From contig NZ_CP143423.1 of NCBI RefSeq assembly GCF_014337925.2, positions 92,501 through 156,500 of the forward strand: 64,000 nt of DNA, in the 5' to 3' direction. Under the pieces are notes generated by a model. The model was not told the origin of the DNA. It saw only the letters and a list, made by a program, of their open reading frames with translations, and ran no database searches. This document shows positions 56,257 through 64,000 of the stretch, piece by piece; within the stretch, counting starts at the first letter, position 1, and each line of letters begins with the position of its first letter. This DNA is from Roseobacter fucihabitans. Its GTDB lineage: Bacteria > Pseudomonadota > Alphaproteobacteria > Rhodobacterales > Rhodobacteraceae. The translations under genes and the position numbers were made by a program.

Positions 56257-57947
56257 ATAATTTTCTGACCCTTTTGATGGTGGTGTTTGCCCTTTTGTCC
56301 GGGCCGGTGGCCGCGCAATCTTCCAGTGGTGCAACTCTGGAACGCCGCGCACAGGTGCCGGAAAATCCGGGGGGGCGGCTTGAACACATCCTGCGGCGTG
56401 GGAGCTTGATTGTCGGGGTCAAGGATGACTACCCGCCGATGGGATTTCGCGACCCTGTGGATGACACCCTCATTGGTTTTGAGCCCGATATGGCGCGTGC
56501 CATGGCCGAGCGTCTGGGCGTTGCGCTGGAATTGGTGGCCGTCACCTCGAGCAACCGGCTGAGCCGGGTCAATCAGGGTCAAATTGATCTGGTTATCGCA
56601 ACCATGGGCGACACCAAGGAACGGCGCACGCAAGCGGGCCTGATCCAGCCGACATATTATGCCAGCGGGGTCGCGCTTCTAGCGCAGGAAGGTCAGCCCT
56701 ATACCGACTGGGGGCAATTGCGCGGTCGCCCTGTCTGCATGGTGCAGGGGGCTTATTACAACCGAACTCTGGATGATACCTACCTGGTGTCAGCGCAGTA
56801 TTTCCCCAGTGCGCGCGACGCGATGCTTGCGCTGCGCCAGGATGCCTGTGTCGGGTGGGCCTTTGACGATGTGGCGCTGGTCAGCCTCACGACAGGGCCT
56901 GACGCGACGGGTCTGGCGGTCTCACTGCCATCGATCTTGACGGCCCCCTGGGCGGTCGCGGTTGCCAAGGGGGAGGAGGACGCAGATTGGGGCCGGTTTG
57001 TGTCTGATCTCTTGGCCGAATGGCACGCAGCCGGGAAATTTCTGACGTTGCAACAAAAGTGGGGACTGTTGCCAAACCCCTATCTGAGCGTGGCGCAAGA
57101 AACCTGGTCGCGCCAGAATGATGGCACGTTCTTTTGCGCGCGTGATCCTGAAACGGGCGCTTTCAGCCCCAGTTGTGTGACCACTGATGTCCTGCGCACA
57201 GGCGCACCGCCGGTCGAGGTTCCGCCCTGGGCTGCGCGCATTCAAGAGGCTACCGGCTGGGAACTTTCGATCCTTTTCGACGCCTATGACCGCACAAGGC
57301 TGACACGCGGGCTGGGTATGACCTTAGCGTTGAGCCTCTGCGCGATCATCGGGGCGCTCTGCGTCGGGATCGGTCTTGGGCTTCTCAACGCGGTCCTCTC
57401 CGGCGGCCCTGTCTGGCGCCGGGCGTTGCGGATGCCTGTGCTTGGCGTGATCACGCTCTCGCGCATGACACCGCCGATCTTGCAGCTTTATATCGTGTTT
57501 TTTGGTCTTGGCGGTTTGCTCAGCAGCGCTGGCCACGTCACGCCCGGTGCCTTCGTCACCGCAACACTTATTTTCTCCTTTTACGCCGGGGCAACGAATG
57601 CGGTTCTGATCACCCATGCTCTGGAACAGGAACGCGCGGCGCATCCGGAGATCGGCCTGATGCAGGCGCTGCCACGCGCAGTTGTCCGGTCGTATGATGG
57701 CCTGGTGTCAACCTGCGTGAACATCGTCAAAGCGGCGGGCATGGCGAGCGCAATTGCGCTGACCGAATTGATCGCGACGGTCAATTTGATCATTACCGAG
57801 GGCGGGGATGCCTCCGTTCTGATGAACGGGTTGTTGCTGCTCTATTTCGTCTTCGTCATGGGCGTGATGTGGCTGTTTCGTGGCCTCAAAGCCGTGTTGC
57901 TGCGCAAACCTGCCAATGGTGCATCGGTGCAGGAGAGCGGCGCATGA
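56253..57947 (+). CDS. Fused periplasmic binding protein and ABC permease (amino-acid type)
   Basis: 564 residues. A signal peptide (LLMVVFALLSGPVAA) leads into an SBP_bac_3 domain (about 40-270: LIVGVKDDYPPMGFRDPVDD, GFEPDMARAMAERLGV, VCMVQGAYYNRTL, VGWAFDDVALVSL). A linker with a Cys pair (FFCARDPETG, FSPSCVT) follows, then a permease domain (about 350-555) with the cytoplasmic EAA-like helix (HALEQERAAHPEIGLMQALP). Such fusions are known in opine/amino-acid uptake. No ATP-binding subunit gene is in the cluster. The start overlaps the methyltransferase stop by ATGA. Confidence 0.87.
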   Translation: MNNFLTLLMVVFALLSGPVAAQSSSGATLERRAQVPENPGGRLEHILRRGSLIVGVKDDYPPMGFRDPVDDTLIGFEPDMARAMAERLGVALELVAVTSSNRLSRVNQGQIDLVIATMGDTKERRTQAGLIQPTYYASGVALLAQEGQPYTDWGQLRGRPVCMVQGAYYNRTLDDTYLVSAQYFPSARDAMLALRQDACVGWAFDDVALVSLTTGPDATGLAVSLPSILTAPWAVAVAKGEEDADWGRFVSDLLAEWHAAGKFLTLQQKWGLLPNPYLSVAQETWSRQNDGTFFCARDPETGAFSPSCVTTDVLRTGAPPVEVPPWAARIQEATGWELSILFDAYDRTRLTRGLGMTLALSLCAIIGALCVGIGLGLLNAVLSGGPVWRRALRMPVLGVITLSRMTPPILQLYIVFFGLGGLLSSAGHVTPGAFVTATLIFSFYAGATNAVLITHALEQERAAHPEIGLMQALPRAVVRSYDGLVSTCVNIVKAAGMASAIALTELIATVNLIITEGGDASVLMNGLLLLYFVFVMGVMWLFRGLKAVLLRKPANGASVQESGA

Positions 57948-58540
57948 TCGATGTGTTGATTGAACGTACACCCTATCTGGCGGGGGGCTTCGCGATGAAT
58001 ATCGTGATCTCGATCCTGTCCATGACCTTTGGGACGATGTTGGGTGTTGGGATGGGGGCGCTGCGGGTGCGCGGGGGTGTCATCGGTAAACCTGCCCGGC
58101 TGATGACGGATCTGTGCCGCAATGTGCCGAGCTTTGTGCTGATGTTTTATATGGCCTTCATGTTGCCCTCCGAGGTCGACGTTACCGGGGTCATCTATCA
58201 AGTGCCGCTGTGGCTCAAAGCGACCCTGGCGCTGACATTTCCCGTGATCGGTTTCGCGTCGGATCAGACATTGGGTTATGTTCGCCAGCGTGATGCAGGG
58301 CTGCACGGCGCGCGCGAGACGTTCCTGGTGGCCTGGGTGCAGTATTTCCTGATCATCATCATGGCGTCCGCCACGGCCTCTGTCATCGGTGCGGATGAAA
58401 TCGTCGGGCGTGCGAATATCGTGATCGCCAGCGGTGACGGGGCAGGTTTCTTACTGGCGACATATGTTTATGTGGCGTTCTGGTTCATCCTGACCGGGTT
58501 GATTGTTTCAGGCCTGAGCAAGGCGTTACTGCGCGCCTGA
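57944..58540 (+). CDS. ABC transporter permease (amino-acid type)
   Basis: 198 residues with about five TM segments. Landmarks: MIDVLIERTPYLAGGFAMN, SILSMTFGTMLGVGMGALRV, RNVPSFVLMFYMAFMLP, GYVRQRDAGLHGARETFLVA (EAA-like loop). It pairs with the preceding permease domain. It overlaps it by ATGA. About 180 nt separate it from the DUF4255 gene, enough for a promoter of the structural part. Confidence 0.82.
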   Translation: MIDVLIERTPYLAGGFAMNIVISILSMTFGTMLGVGMGALRVRGGVIGKPARLMTDLCRNVPSFVLMFYMAFMLPSEVDVTGVIYQVPLWLKATLALTFPVIGFASDQTLGYVRQRDAGLHGARETFLVAWVQYFLIIIMASATASVIGADEIVGRANIVIASGDGAGFLLATYVYVAFWFILTGLIVSGLSKALLRA

Positions 58541-58647
58541 CACGCCGCTCCGCAAATATCGCGTTAAAAGAAAATTCACTCATGAGTTGATTTTTGATGC
58601 AGCATCTCTAGGCTGCGACGAAACACTTTTTTAAATGGGGTCTGGCG

Positions 58648-58728
58648 ATGGGGGTCGAAATTTCGGGACCTGGCATTTTTGACGTTCTGGATACCCTGCG
58701 TGTCAATGAAGCATTGCACAATGATTGA
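58648..58728 (+). CDS. Putative 26-residue small ORF overlapping the DUF4255 gene start
   Basis: An ATG at 58648 opens 26 codons that end in TGA at 58726-58728, overlapping the first codons of the DUF4255 gene in another frame. Composition (VEISGPGIFDVLDTLRVNEA) is protein-like, but it has only a weak ribosome site. It may be a translation-coupling leader. Confidence 0.25.
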   Translation: MGVEISGPGIFDVLDTLRVNEALHND

Positions 58729-59302
58729 TCTGGCGCTGGGCCTAGTTGCGGATCGTCTCAACGCGCATCTGGTGTCGCGCTATGGCGTGTCGGACGCATT
58801 GGTCAGTGTATCGCCGCTGTCAGATGGCGAGGGCAAGCCGACCGCCGATGCGCGCAACCGGCTGGTGATGTTCCTGACCAATATCGCGCAGGATGCGACG
58901 CCGCGTGCTGCCGCCGGGACCCGCTCTTCGGTGCAGATGACGCAGGCGCGGGCCATTCACCTTGATATCTACTTCATGTTGGCCTCCGCCTATGATGCGG
59001 AAACCTACAGTGAAGGGCTCAAGCTGATTTCCTCTGCGCTGGCCTTCTTTCAGGCAAACCCGGTCATGACGCCCCGCAATACGCCGGATATGCCCGCGGG
59101 GCTGAACCAGCTCAGCCTCGAAATATCCAACCTCAAAGTGGAGGAAATGGGCCAGATGTGGGGCAATCTGGGGGGGCGCTATGTGCCTTCCGTAATGTTC
59201 AAGATGCGCTCGGTCATGATCGACGCCGGTGCTGTCTCCGACGTGGTGCCGCTGATCACGCAACCGGGTCAGGCCGCGCGCCCTGCCGAGGGCGTTTCGT
59301 GA
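58721..59302 (+). CDS. DUF4255 family protein (Pvc16/Afp16-like tail-tube terminator)
   Basis: 193 residues. MIDLALGLVADRLNAHLVSR, MFLTNIAQDATPR, SSVQMTQARAIHLDIYFMLASAYD and NQLSLEISNLKVEEMGQMWG are typical DUF4255 features. Its family includes the tube terminator of PVC/AFP systems that sets the tail end. Start MIDLALG is the family-like one; an ATG 15 nt earlier is possible. The next gene's ATG overlaps this stop (TGATG). Confidence 0.88.
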   Translation: MIDLALGLVADRLNAHLVSRYGVSDALVSVSPLSDGEGKPTADARNRLVMFLTNIAQDATPRAAAGTRSSVQMTQARAIHLDIYFMLASAYDAETYSEGLKLISSALAFFQANPVMTPRNTPDMPAGLNQLSLEISNLKVEEMGQMWGNLGGRYVPSVMFKMRSVMIDAGAVSDVVPLITQPGQAARPAEGVS

Positions 59303-60030
59303 TGGCGTATCGGTCGATCCTGACACTCACATTGTCGCATGACTATTACGGATCAACCGCCCTCCCGCTCCGCGTGCTACCTGCCGATGCGCCGGCCTTT
59401 GCCAAGGCTGGGTTGCTGCTGCGCCAGACGCAAAACACTGTGCTTGTCCTGGCGGATGACGGGGATGAACCCCCTGAGACGATCGCGCTTGATCTGCGCG
59501 TGACCAGCCCGGAAGTTTTCACGCTCACTCAGGGTGCCGATTGGGGTCATGTGCTGGCTTTTGACGTGACGGGCGAGGCTTTTGAATTTGACGCCGGGAA
59601 GGCTTCGGCCCGCTTGCCGCAGAGGCGCGCGCAGTCTTTGGCGCGGCTGAGTTTTGATGTCGCTGGGGCGCATGAACGCGCCTGTTCGGTGCATTTCAAC
59701 ACGGTGGAGGCGTTTTGGGCCTATCATGTGACCGGCGCGCGCACCTCCGAGGATCTCGAAATTATTGATACGGCCTCCCAGACGACCTTTTCCGCGCAAG
59801 GCATGGTGATCTTGCCTGATGGTCGCGAGGCTTTCGTCATCCGCTCGGATAGCCCGCTGCCCGCGCGCGCGCGACCAGACCAGAAATTTACCTTGCAGCG
59901 GCCCAGTGCCTTTGGGCCAGAGCCGCTTGTACCAGTCCTCCCCGCAGCGGGGATTTCGTTCAAACCGATCGATCAACAGCCGGGCGTTGCTGCGCGCCTG
60001 CAATCAGACATTTACGTCTCACTATGGTGA
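59302..60030 (+). CDS. Hypothetical protein in the eCIS operon
   Basis: 242 residues, not recognised. The N-terminal part (MAYRSILTLTLSHDYYGSTA, LRVLPADAPAFAKAGLLLR) is a beta-rich stretch; the middle has a repeated FDV(A/T)G pattern. No signal peptide or TM. It overlaps the DUF4255 gene by one nucleotide and lies 13 nt before the sheath gene, so it is surely part of the structural operon. A baseplate, cap or loading role is possible. Confidence 0.7.
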   Translation: MAYRSILTLTLSHDYYGSTALPLRVLPADAPAFAKAGLLLRQTQNTVLVLADDGDEPPETIALDLRVTSPEVFTLTQGADWGHVLAFDVTGEAFEFDAGKASARLPQRRAQSLARLSFDVAGAHERACSVHFNTVEAFWAYHVTGARTSEDLEIIDTASQTTFSAQGMVILPDGREAFVIRSDSPLPARARPDQKFTLQRPSAFGPEPLVPVLPAAGISFKPIDQQPGVAARLQSDIYVSLW

Positions 60031-60043
60031 AGGAGAACCGAAG

Positions 60044-62218
60044 ATGGCCATGAAGACGCCCGGCGTTTACATCGTTGAGAAAAACGCATTCCCCAATTCG
60101 GTTGTGCAGGTTGCAACCGCCGTTCCGGCCTTTATCGGCTATACCGAAAAGGCGATGAACGGCAATGTGTCGCTGTCTAATACGCCGTGGCGGATCACGT
60201 CGATGTCGGAATTTCACAACTATTTCGGCGTTGCACCCGACCCAAAGTTCGAGATTGTACCCTGGGCCGAGTTTGACGGTGTCTCGCCTTTGTCGCCGCA
60301 GGGTGCTGCCAAGCCCGCCGCGCTGCCACGTGCGAAATTCACCACAAAGGGGCCACAGGGTGACGAGCCCTATGAGCTCAAGCAAACCAACAAGGCCTAT
60401 GCGCTTTACGGTGCGATGCGGTTGTTTTTCCAGAACGGGGGCGGGGCGTGTTACATCGTATCCGTGGGAACCTACGCGGAGGAGGAGATCGACGCCGACA
60501 AGATCATGGCCGGTATCGCGCTGCTGAAGAAAGAGCCCGAACCGACGATGGTCGTCATCCCCGAAACCACGCGGATGGTGCGTCAGAACGCGGTCAAGGT
60601 GCAGCAGGCCATGCTGAAACACTGCGGGTCGGACAAGAAGAACCGCTTTGCAATCCTCGACATTTCAGGCGGGCATCTGGCGCAGGCCGACCCCCTGGGC
60701 AATCCGGTGGCGACCTTTCGCAATGACATCGGGATCAACGATCTGGATTTTGGCGCGAGCTATTATCCGTGGCTTAATACCTCGATTTTTCAATCGCGCG
60801 ATTTCAGTTTCGAGAACATTGATGCCAAGAGCCGCAAGATGTTCATCGGCTTGATGAAGCGCAGCGTAAAACGTGACCCGGAGCTGTCCCTCGAGATTGA
60901 TCGTGTGGGCGCGCCGGTTCTGGCGGGTGATTTCACCCTGTCTGTGACGCGCGGCGGCACGGTTGCCGTGACCGAACAGGACGTGGTCTCGCAGGATGAT
61001 GACACAGATGATGAAGGTCTTATCTATCAACTGGCCGGTGGCACCGATGACATGACCGGTGCGTTGAAAGTTGATGGCAAGGACGCCACCAGCTTTACGC
61101 AGGCCGAATTGAAGGCGGGCAAGGTTTCCTTTGTCCACAAGGCCGATGCCGGGGCAAAGGGCAAATTTGATCTGAGTGTTACGGACGGAAATGGAATTGC
61201 CGCAGACGCCAAGACCATCGACATTGAGGTTGTCGGCGGTCTGCTGGATGCAAGCGCGGTTGAGGCGGGCACAGCCGTTGAGATCGACGTGCCAGCCGAT
61301 CACCCTGGTGCTGATAAGGCGACGGTGAAGCTGATTGATGCCGATGATGCGGACGGCAAGGCCAAGTCGCAAAAAGGTGTGGGCGATTGGAGCGTGGCCA
61401 AGACCGGCAAGGTAACATTCAAGCCGAACGCTGAATTTGCCGGTCCAGAGGCGGTTGTCAGCTACACGATTGTGGATGGGGACGGGGCGGAAACCGCGCC
61501 TGCCTTGTTGCGCGTGTTGATGGATGGCCCGGTCACGGGACCCGTGTTTGAAAACCCGTCAGCGGGAACAATCGACAAGACCCTGCGCGCGGTGGTGTCG
61601 CTTTATGGGGATGTGATGGATGAAATCACCGCCTATATGAACGCGATGCCTCCCGCTGCAGCAATGGCCGGGATCTACACCGCAGTGGATGCCAGTCGGG
61701 GTGTCTGGAAGGCCCCGGCGAATGTGTCGGTGAACTCTGTGGTTGGTCCAAAGGTCAACATCAACTACGAGGAGCAGGAGAACCTCAACGTCTCGACCAC
61801 GGGTAAATCGATCAATGCGATCCGCCCGTTTGTGGGCGAGGGGACGTTGGTGTGGGGCGCGCGCACGCTGGATGGCAACAGCCTTGATTGGCGGTACATC
61901 AACGTGCGCCGGACCATGATCATGATCGAGGAATCGATCCGGCTGGCTTCCAAGGCCTATGTGTTTGAGCCCAATAATGCCCAGACCTGGGTCACCATGC
62001 GCTCGATGATCGAGAACTTCCTGACCTCCGTCTGGAAACAGGGGGGCCTTGCGGGTGCCGTGCCGACGGATGCTTTCAGCGTTCATGTGGGCCTGGGTGA
62101 AACCATGACGCCGGTCGATATTCTTGAAGGTATCTTGCGGATTACCGTGTTGGTCGCCGTCACGCGCCCGGCGGAATTCATTGAGGTCACGTTCCAACAG
62201 CAAATGCAAAAATCGTAA
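60044..62218 (+). CDS. eCIS contractile sheath protein with internal adhesin-like domains
   Basis: 724 residues. It starts MAMKTPGVYIVEKNAFPNSV, like phage and PVC sheaths (TPGVYIxE), after GGAGAA. VATAVPAFIGYTEKAM and LFFQNGGGACYIVSVGTY follow. The core (about 220-300) contains RFAILDISGGHLA, YYPWLNTSIF. The C-terminal domain (505-724) ends in LEGILRITVLVAVTRPAEFIEVTFQQQMQKS, which interlocks sheath subunits. Between them about 300-500 is an insertion not seen in the basic sheath: a cadherin/CSPG-like repeat (DDMTGALKVDGKDATSF, GKVSFVHKADAGAKGKFDL) and a CshA-like fibril repeat (GVGDWSVAKTGKVTFKPNAE, VVSYTIVDGDGAE). Such insertions usually project outward. Confidence 0.93.
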   Translation: MAMKTPGVYIVEKNAFPNSVVQVATAVPAFIGYTEKAMNGNVSLSNTPWRITSMSEFHNYFGVAPDPKFEIVPWAEFDGVSPLSPQGAAKPAALPRAKFTTKGPQGDEPYELKQTNKAYALYGAMRLFFQNGGGACYIVSVGTYAEEEIDADKIMAGIALLKKEPEPTMVVIPETTRMVRQNAVKVQQAMLKHCGSDKKNRFAILDISGGHLAQADPLGNPVATFRNDIGINDLDFGASYYPWLNTSIFQSRDFSFENIDAKSRKMFIGLMKRSVKRDPELSLEIDRVGAPVLAGDFTLSVTRGGTVAVTEQDVVSQDDDTDDEGLIYQLAGGTDDMTGALKVDGKDATSFTQAELKAGKVSFVHKADAGAKGKFDLSVTDGNGIAADAKTIDIEVVGGLLDASAVEAGTAVEIDVPADHPGADKATVKLIDADDADGKAKSQKGVGDWSVAKTGKVTFKPNAEFAGPEAVVSYTIVDGDGAETAPALLRVLMDGPVTGPVFENPSAGTIDKTLRAVVSLYGDVMDEITAYMNAMPPAAAMAGIYTAVDASRGVWKAPANVSVNSVVGPKVNINYEEQENLNVSTTGKSINAIRPFVGEGTLVWGARTLDGNSLDWRYINVRRTMIMIEESIRLASKAYVFEPNNAQTWVTMRSMIENFLTSVWKQGGLAGAVPTDAFSVHVGLGETMTPVDILEGILRITVLVAVTRPAEFIEVTFQQQMQKS

Positions 62219-62247
62219 AAGCGATCATAAAATGAAGGATTTAACAC

Positions 62248-62706
62248 ATGGCAGATGATGGCTCCGCCCAAACGCAGGCAATCTGGCCGCTCCCCAAGTT
62301 CCATTTTCAGGTGAAATGGGACGACACGGAACTGGCCTTTCAGGAGGTGTCGGGGCTCGACATCGAAACCCAACCGTTGGAATATCGCGCTGGCAACAAC
62401 CCGGTGTTTTCCACGACCAAGATGCCCGGCATGTTGAAAACCGGCAATATCACGATGAAAAAGGGTGTGTTTGCTAAGGATAACGCGATCTGGGATTGGT
62501 TTGCAGAGATCAAGATGAACACGATCAAGCGCAAAGCCCTGACGATTTCGCTGCTGGATGAGGCGCAGAACCCGACGATGGTCTGGAAGGTTCAGAACGC
62601 CTTTCCGGTCAAGGTGACGGGCACGGATCTCAAGGCCGAAGGCAATGAGGTCGCGGTAGAGAGCATCGAGATCGCGCATGATGGTTTCGTGATCGAAAAC
62701 GCCTAA
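62248..62706 (+). CDS. eCIS inner tube protein (Pvc1/Afp1-like)
   Basis: 152 residues, T4 gp19-like tube fold. IWPLPKFHFQVKWDDTELAF, QEVSGLDIETQPLEYR, MPGMLKTGNITMKKG and IEIAHDGFVIEN are characteristic of phage-tail-like tube subunits that form hexamers inside the sheath. Located 29 nt after the sheath gene. Confidence 0.93.
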   Translation: MADDGSAQTQAIWPLPKFHFQVKWDDTELAFQEVSGLDIETQPLEYRAGNNPVFSTTKMPGMLKTGNITMKKGVFAKDNAIWDWFAEIKMNTIKRKALTISLLDEAQNPTMVWKVQNAFPVKVTGTDLKAEGNEVAVESIEIAHDGFVIENA

Positions 62707-62710
62707 AACC

Positions 62711-63166
62711 ATGAACTTGACGGACCCTCCTGTTGCGTTTCATTTCATGGTATCCTTTGTGGGCATTGTCCCACCGGTGCCCGATATGGCGTTTCAGGAG
62801 GTCTCCGGTCTCGAAAGGTCGATTGAGTTGGAATCTGTGACGGAAGGCGGTGAAAACCGCTTTATTCACCAACTGCCCAAACCGGTGAAACAATCCAACC
62901 TCGTGCTGAAACGGGCCATGACCACAATGGCGAGCGGGTTGGTGCAATGGTGTAAATCCACGCTGGAGGGGGATTTTTCGCAGGCCATCGTGCCCAAGGA
63001 TATGGTGGTTTCGCTGCTCAGTGAAAGCCGTGCTCCGGTGGCGACCTGGTCGATCGGCAATGCCTATCCGATCAAATGGTCGGTGGGGGGGTTCGATGCG
63101 ATGAAAAATGAACTGGCGATTGAGACAATCGAGTTTTCCTACACGACGCTCAAGAGGATGATGTGA
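62711..63166 (+). CDS. Second eCIS tube protein (Pvc5/Afp5-like)
   Basis: 151 residues, a paralogue of the preceding tube protein: VAFHFMVSFVG, MAFQEVSGLERSIELESVT, HQLPKPVKQSNLVLKRAM and ELAIETIEFSYTTLKRM. In PVC/AFP systems a second tube paralogue forms the initial ring near the baseplate. Its stop overlaps the next ATG. Confidence 0.92.
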   Translation: MNLTDPPVAFHFMVSFVGIVPPVPDMAFQEVSGLERSIELESVTEGGENRFIHQLPKPVKQSNLVLKRAMTTMASGLVQWCKSTLEGDFSQAIVPKDMVVSLLSESRAPVATWSIGNAYPIKWSVGGFDAMKNELAIETIEFSYTTLKRMM

Positions 63167-63339
63167 TGGCGGTAGAAATCGGCAGCCTTGTGGTGCGTGG
63201 CACCTTTGGAGCACCCGGCGGTAAGCCGGGTATCAGCCCCGAAGAGATGGAAGAACAGATGGCGATCCTGCGCCAATCGCTGCTGGATGAGGTGCGCGAC
63301 ATGATGCAAGAGGCGGACCGCCGCGCGCGGGAACGTTAA
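63166..63339 (+). CDS. Small DUF5908-like eCIS protein (Pvc6-like)
   Basis: 57 residues: MAVEIGSLVVRGTFGAPG then an amphipathic charged helix (EEMEEQMAILRQSLLDEVRD). Its size, sequence start and position between the second tube and the LysM protein match DUF5908 proteins of eCIS operons. The start codon overlaps the preceding stop (TGATG). Confidence 0.78.
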   Translation: MAVEIGSLVVRGTFGAPGGKPGISPEEMEEQMAILRQSLLDEVRDMMQEADRRARER

Positions 63340-63342
63340 GGC

Positions 63343-64000
63343 GTGGCCAAGCTCAAGATCATCCGCTGCAAGGTCAACAATGATCAGATCGAGGCGCAAT
63401 CCGGCGATGACAACATCTTTGAGGCCACGATAAACCCGGAAAAATACACCCATAAGATGGGCCTGAAATATTCCGGCACGTCACAAGCGGGCGCAGGGGC
63501 CATCGGAAAATCCGCGGCCATCACCAAATTCGCCAGCACGGAACCGGAAAAGCTGGACTTTTCGATCACGCTGGATGGCACCGGCGTTGTGGCGTCCACG
63601 CGCGACACGACGGTGGCCGATCAGATCACGAAGCTGCGCGATATCGCCTATGATTACGACGGCGATACGCATGAACCCAACCCGGTGAAGGTTGTTTGGG
63701 GCGAGGGGCTGGATGCGTTTTTTGGTCGCCTGACGAGCCTGTCGGTGGAATATACGCTGTTTCATCCGGATGGTGCGGCGTTGCGGGCCAAGATCACGCT
63801 CGCTTTTGTCGAGGCCATCACCGAGGCGCAGGAGGCGCGTGAGGCCGGGCGCAATTCCCCCGATATGACCCATATGGTGCGTGTGCGGCAAGGCGATACG
63901 CTGCCTTTGTTGTGCCAGCAGATCTACAGCGATGCGTCGCGCTATCTGGAGGTGGCGCGGCTCAACAATCTGGATGGGTTTCGCACGTTGGTTCCCAACA
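63343..64000 (+). CDS. eCIS tube/baseplate adaptor with LysM (Pvc7/Afp7-like), cut by the window end
   Basis: At least 219 residues in this window, open to the right. It begins with GTG 3 nt after the DUF5908-like gene: AKLKIIRCKVNNDQIEA, then ATINPEKYTHKMGLKYSG, FSITLDGTGVV and LTSLSVEYTLFHPDGAALRA. It ends in the start of a LysM domain (MVRVRQGDTLPLLCQQIYSD, ARLNNLDGFR). These are the features of CIS tube proteins that join tube and baseplate in Afp7/Pvc7. The remaining baseplate genes should follow. Confidence 0.9.
   Translation, partial: MAKLKIIRCKVNNDQIEAQSGDDNIFEATINPEKYTHKMGLKYSGTSQAGAGAIGKSAAITKFASTEPEKLDFSITLDGTGVVASTRDTTVADQITKLRDIAYDYDGDTHEPNPVKVVWGEGLDAFFGRLTSLSVEYTLFHPDGAALRAKITLAFVEAITEAQEAREAGRNSPDMTHMVRVRQGDTLPLLCQQIYSDASRYLEVARLNNLDGFRTLVPN

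Noticed and set aside
53508-64000. A prophage
   Set aside because: DUF4157, DUF4255, two tube paralogues and DUF5908 are eCIS markers; no capsid, terminase, portal or lysis gene is seen in the window.

Overview
The window comes from a chromosome of an alphaproteobacterium, most likely of the Rhodobacteraceae (Roseobacter-type). The rRNA operon and its spacer, the leuB/leuD/leuC, rsfS-rlmH and glcDEF blocks, the moderately high GC content and the dense head-to-tail coding all point that way. This placement is inferred from sequence character, without a database search.

Layout. (1) 1-3956: the end of a 16S-23S spacer, a complete 23S rRNA gene and a 5S rRNA gene. The 23S gene carries a 543-nt intervening sequence in helix 25. 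Two 19-nt arms (18 of 19 paired) enclose almost exactly one open reading frame. It encodes a 163-residue signal-peptide protein with the His-x-Ser...Glu triad of PagL-type lipid A 3-O-deacylases. This is the most unusual object in the window. (2) 4113-6181: a decayed MFS transporter gene cut by a decayed IS3-family element. The IS has itself been invaded by two small palindromic elements. (3) 6415-16588: a serine-cycle C1 assimilation locus: mclA, a LuxR-type regulator, and the operon sgaA-mtkA-mtkB-hprA-ppc-glyA. (4) 17112-31746: an RTX calcium-binding protein, then glycosyltransferases and glycosyltransferase-like proteins chained by ATGA start/stop overlaps to a type I secretion ATPase and membrane-fusion protein. 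An acetyltransferase, a secreted predicted beta-propeller protein, a tail-anchored protein and another glycosyltransferase follow. This looks like a secreted or surface glycoprotein/polysaccharide island. (5) 31855-33577: two poorly conserved ORFs, one with a phosphonate-transporter fragment fused inside it, beside tRNA-Arg(CCT). (6) 33795-53222: mainly housekeeping genes: a GGDEF-EAL protein, a DMT exporter, leuB, leuD, leuC, an MscS channel, rsfS, rlmH, glcDEF, two tandem trypsin-like proteases and a sigma32-type hsp20. (7) 53508 to the window end: an extracellular contractile injection system (eCIS, PVC/AFP-like). It has a DUF4157 protein, a DUF4255/Pvc16-like cap, a sheath, two tubes, a DUF5908-like small protein and a LysM tube/baseplate adaptor. 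The sheath gene carries an internal adhesin-like (CshA/cadherin-like) insertion. Between the DUF4157 gene and the structural genes sits a tightly overlapping membrane cassette: a GluR0-like ligand-gated channel, a methyltransferase, a fused binding-protein/permease and a second permease, with no ATPase.

How the parts work together. Regions 2 and 5 look like mobile or decayed DNA. Region 3 assimilates C1 units: glycine plus a C1 unit gives serine, then hydroxypyruvate, glycerate, PEP, oxaloacetate/malate and malyl-CoA, which is cleaved to glyoxylate and acetyl-CoA. The glcDEF genes interconvert glycolate and glyoxylate, the same metabolic node. Regions 4 and 7 are two surface systems: type I secretion with glycan modification, and a phage-tail-like injection machine that continues past the right edge.
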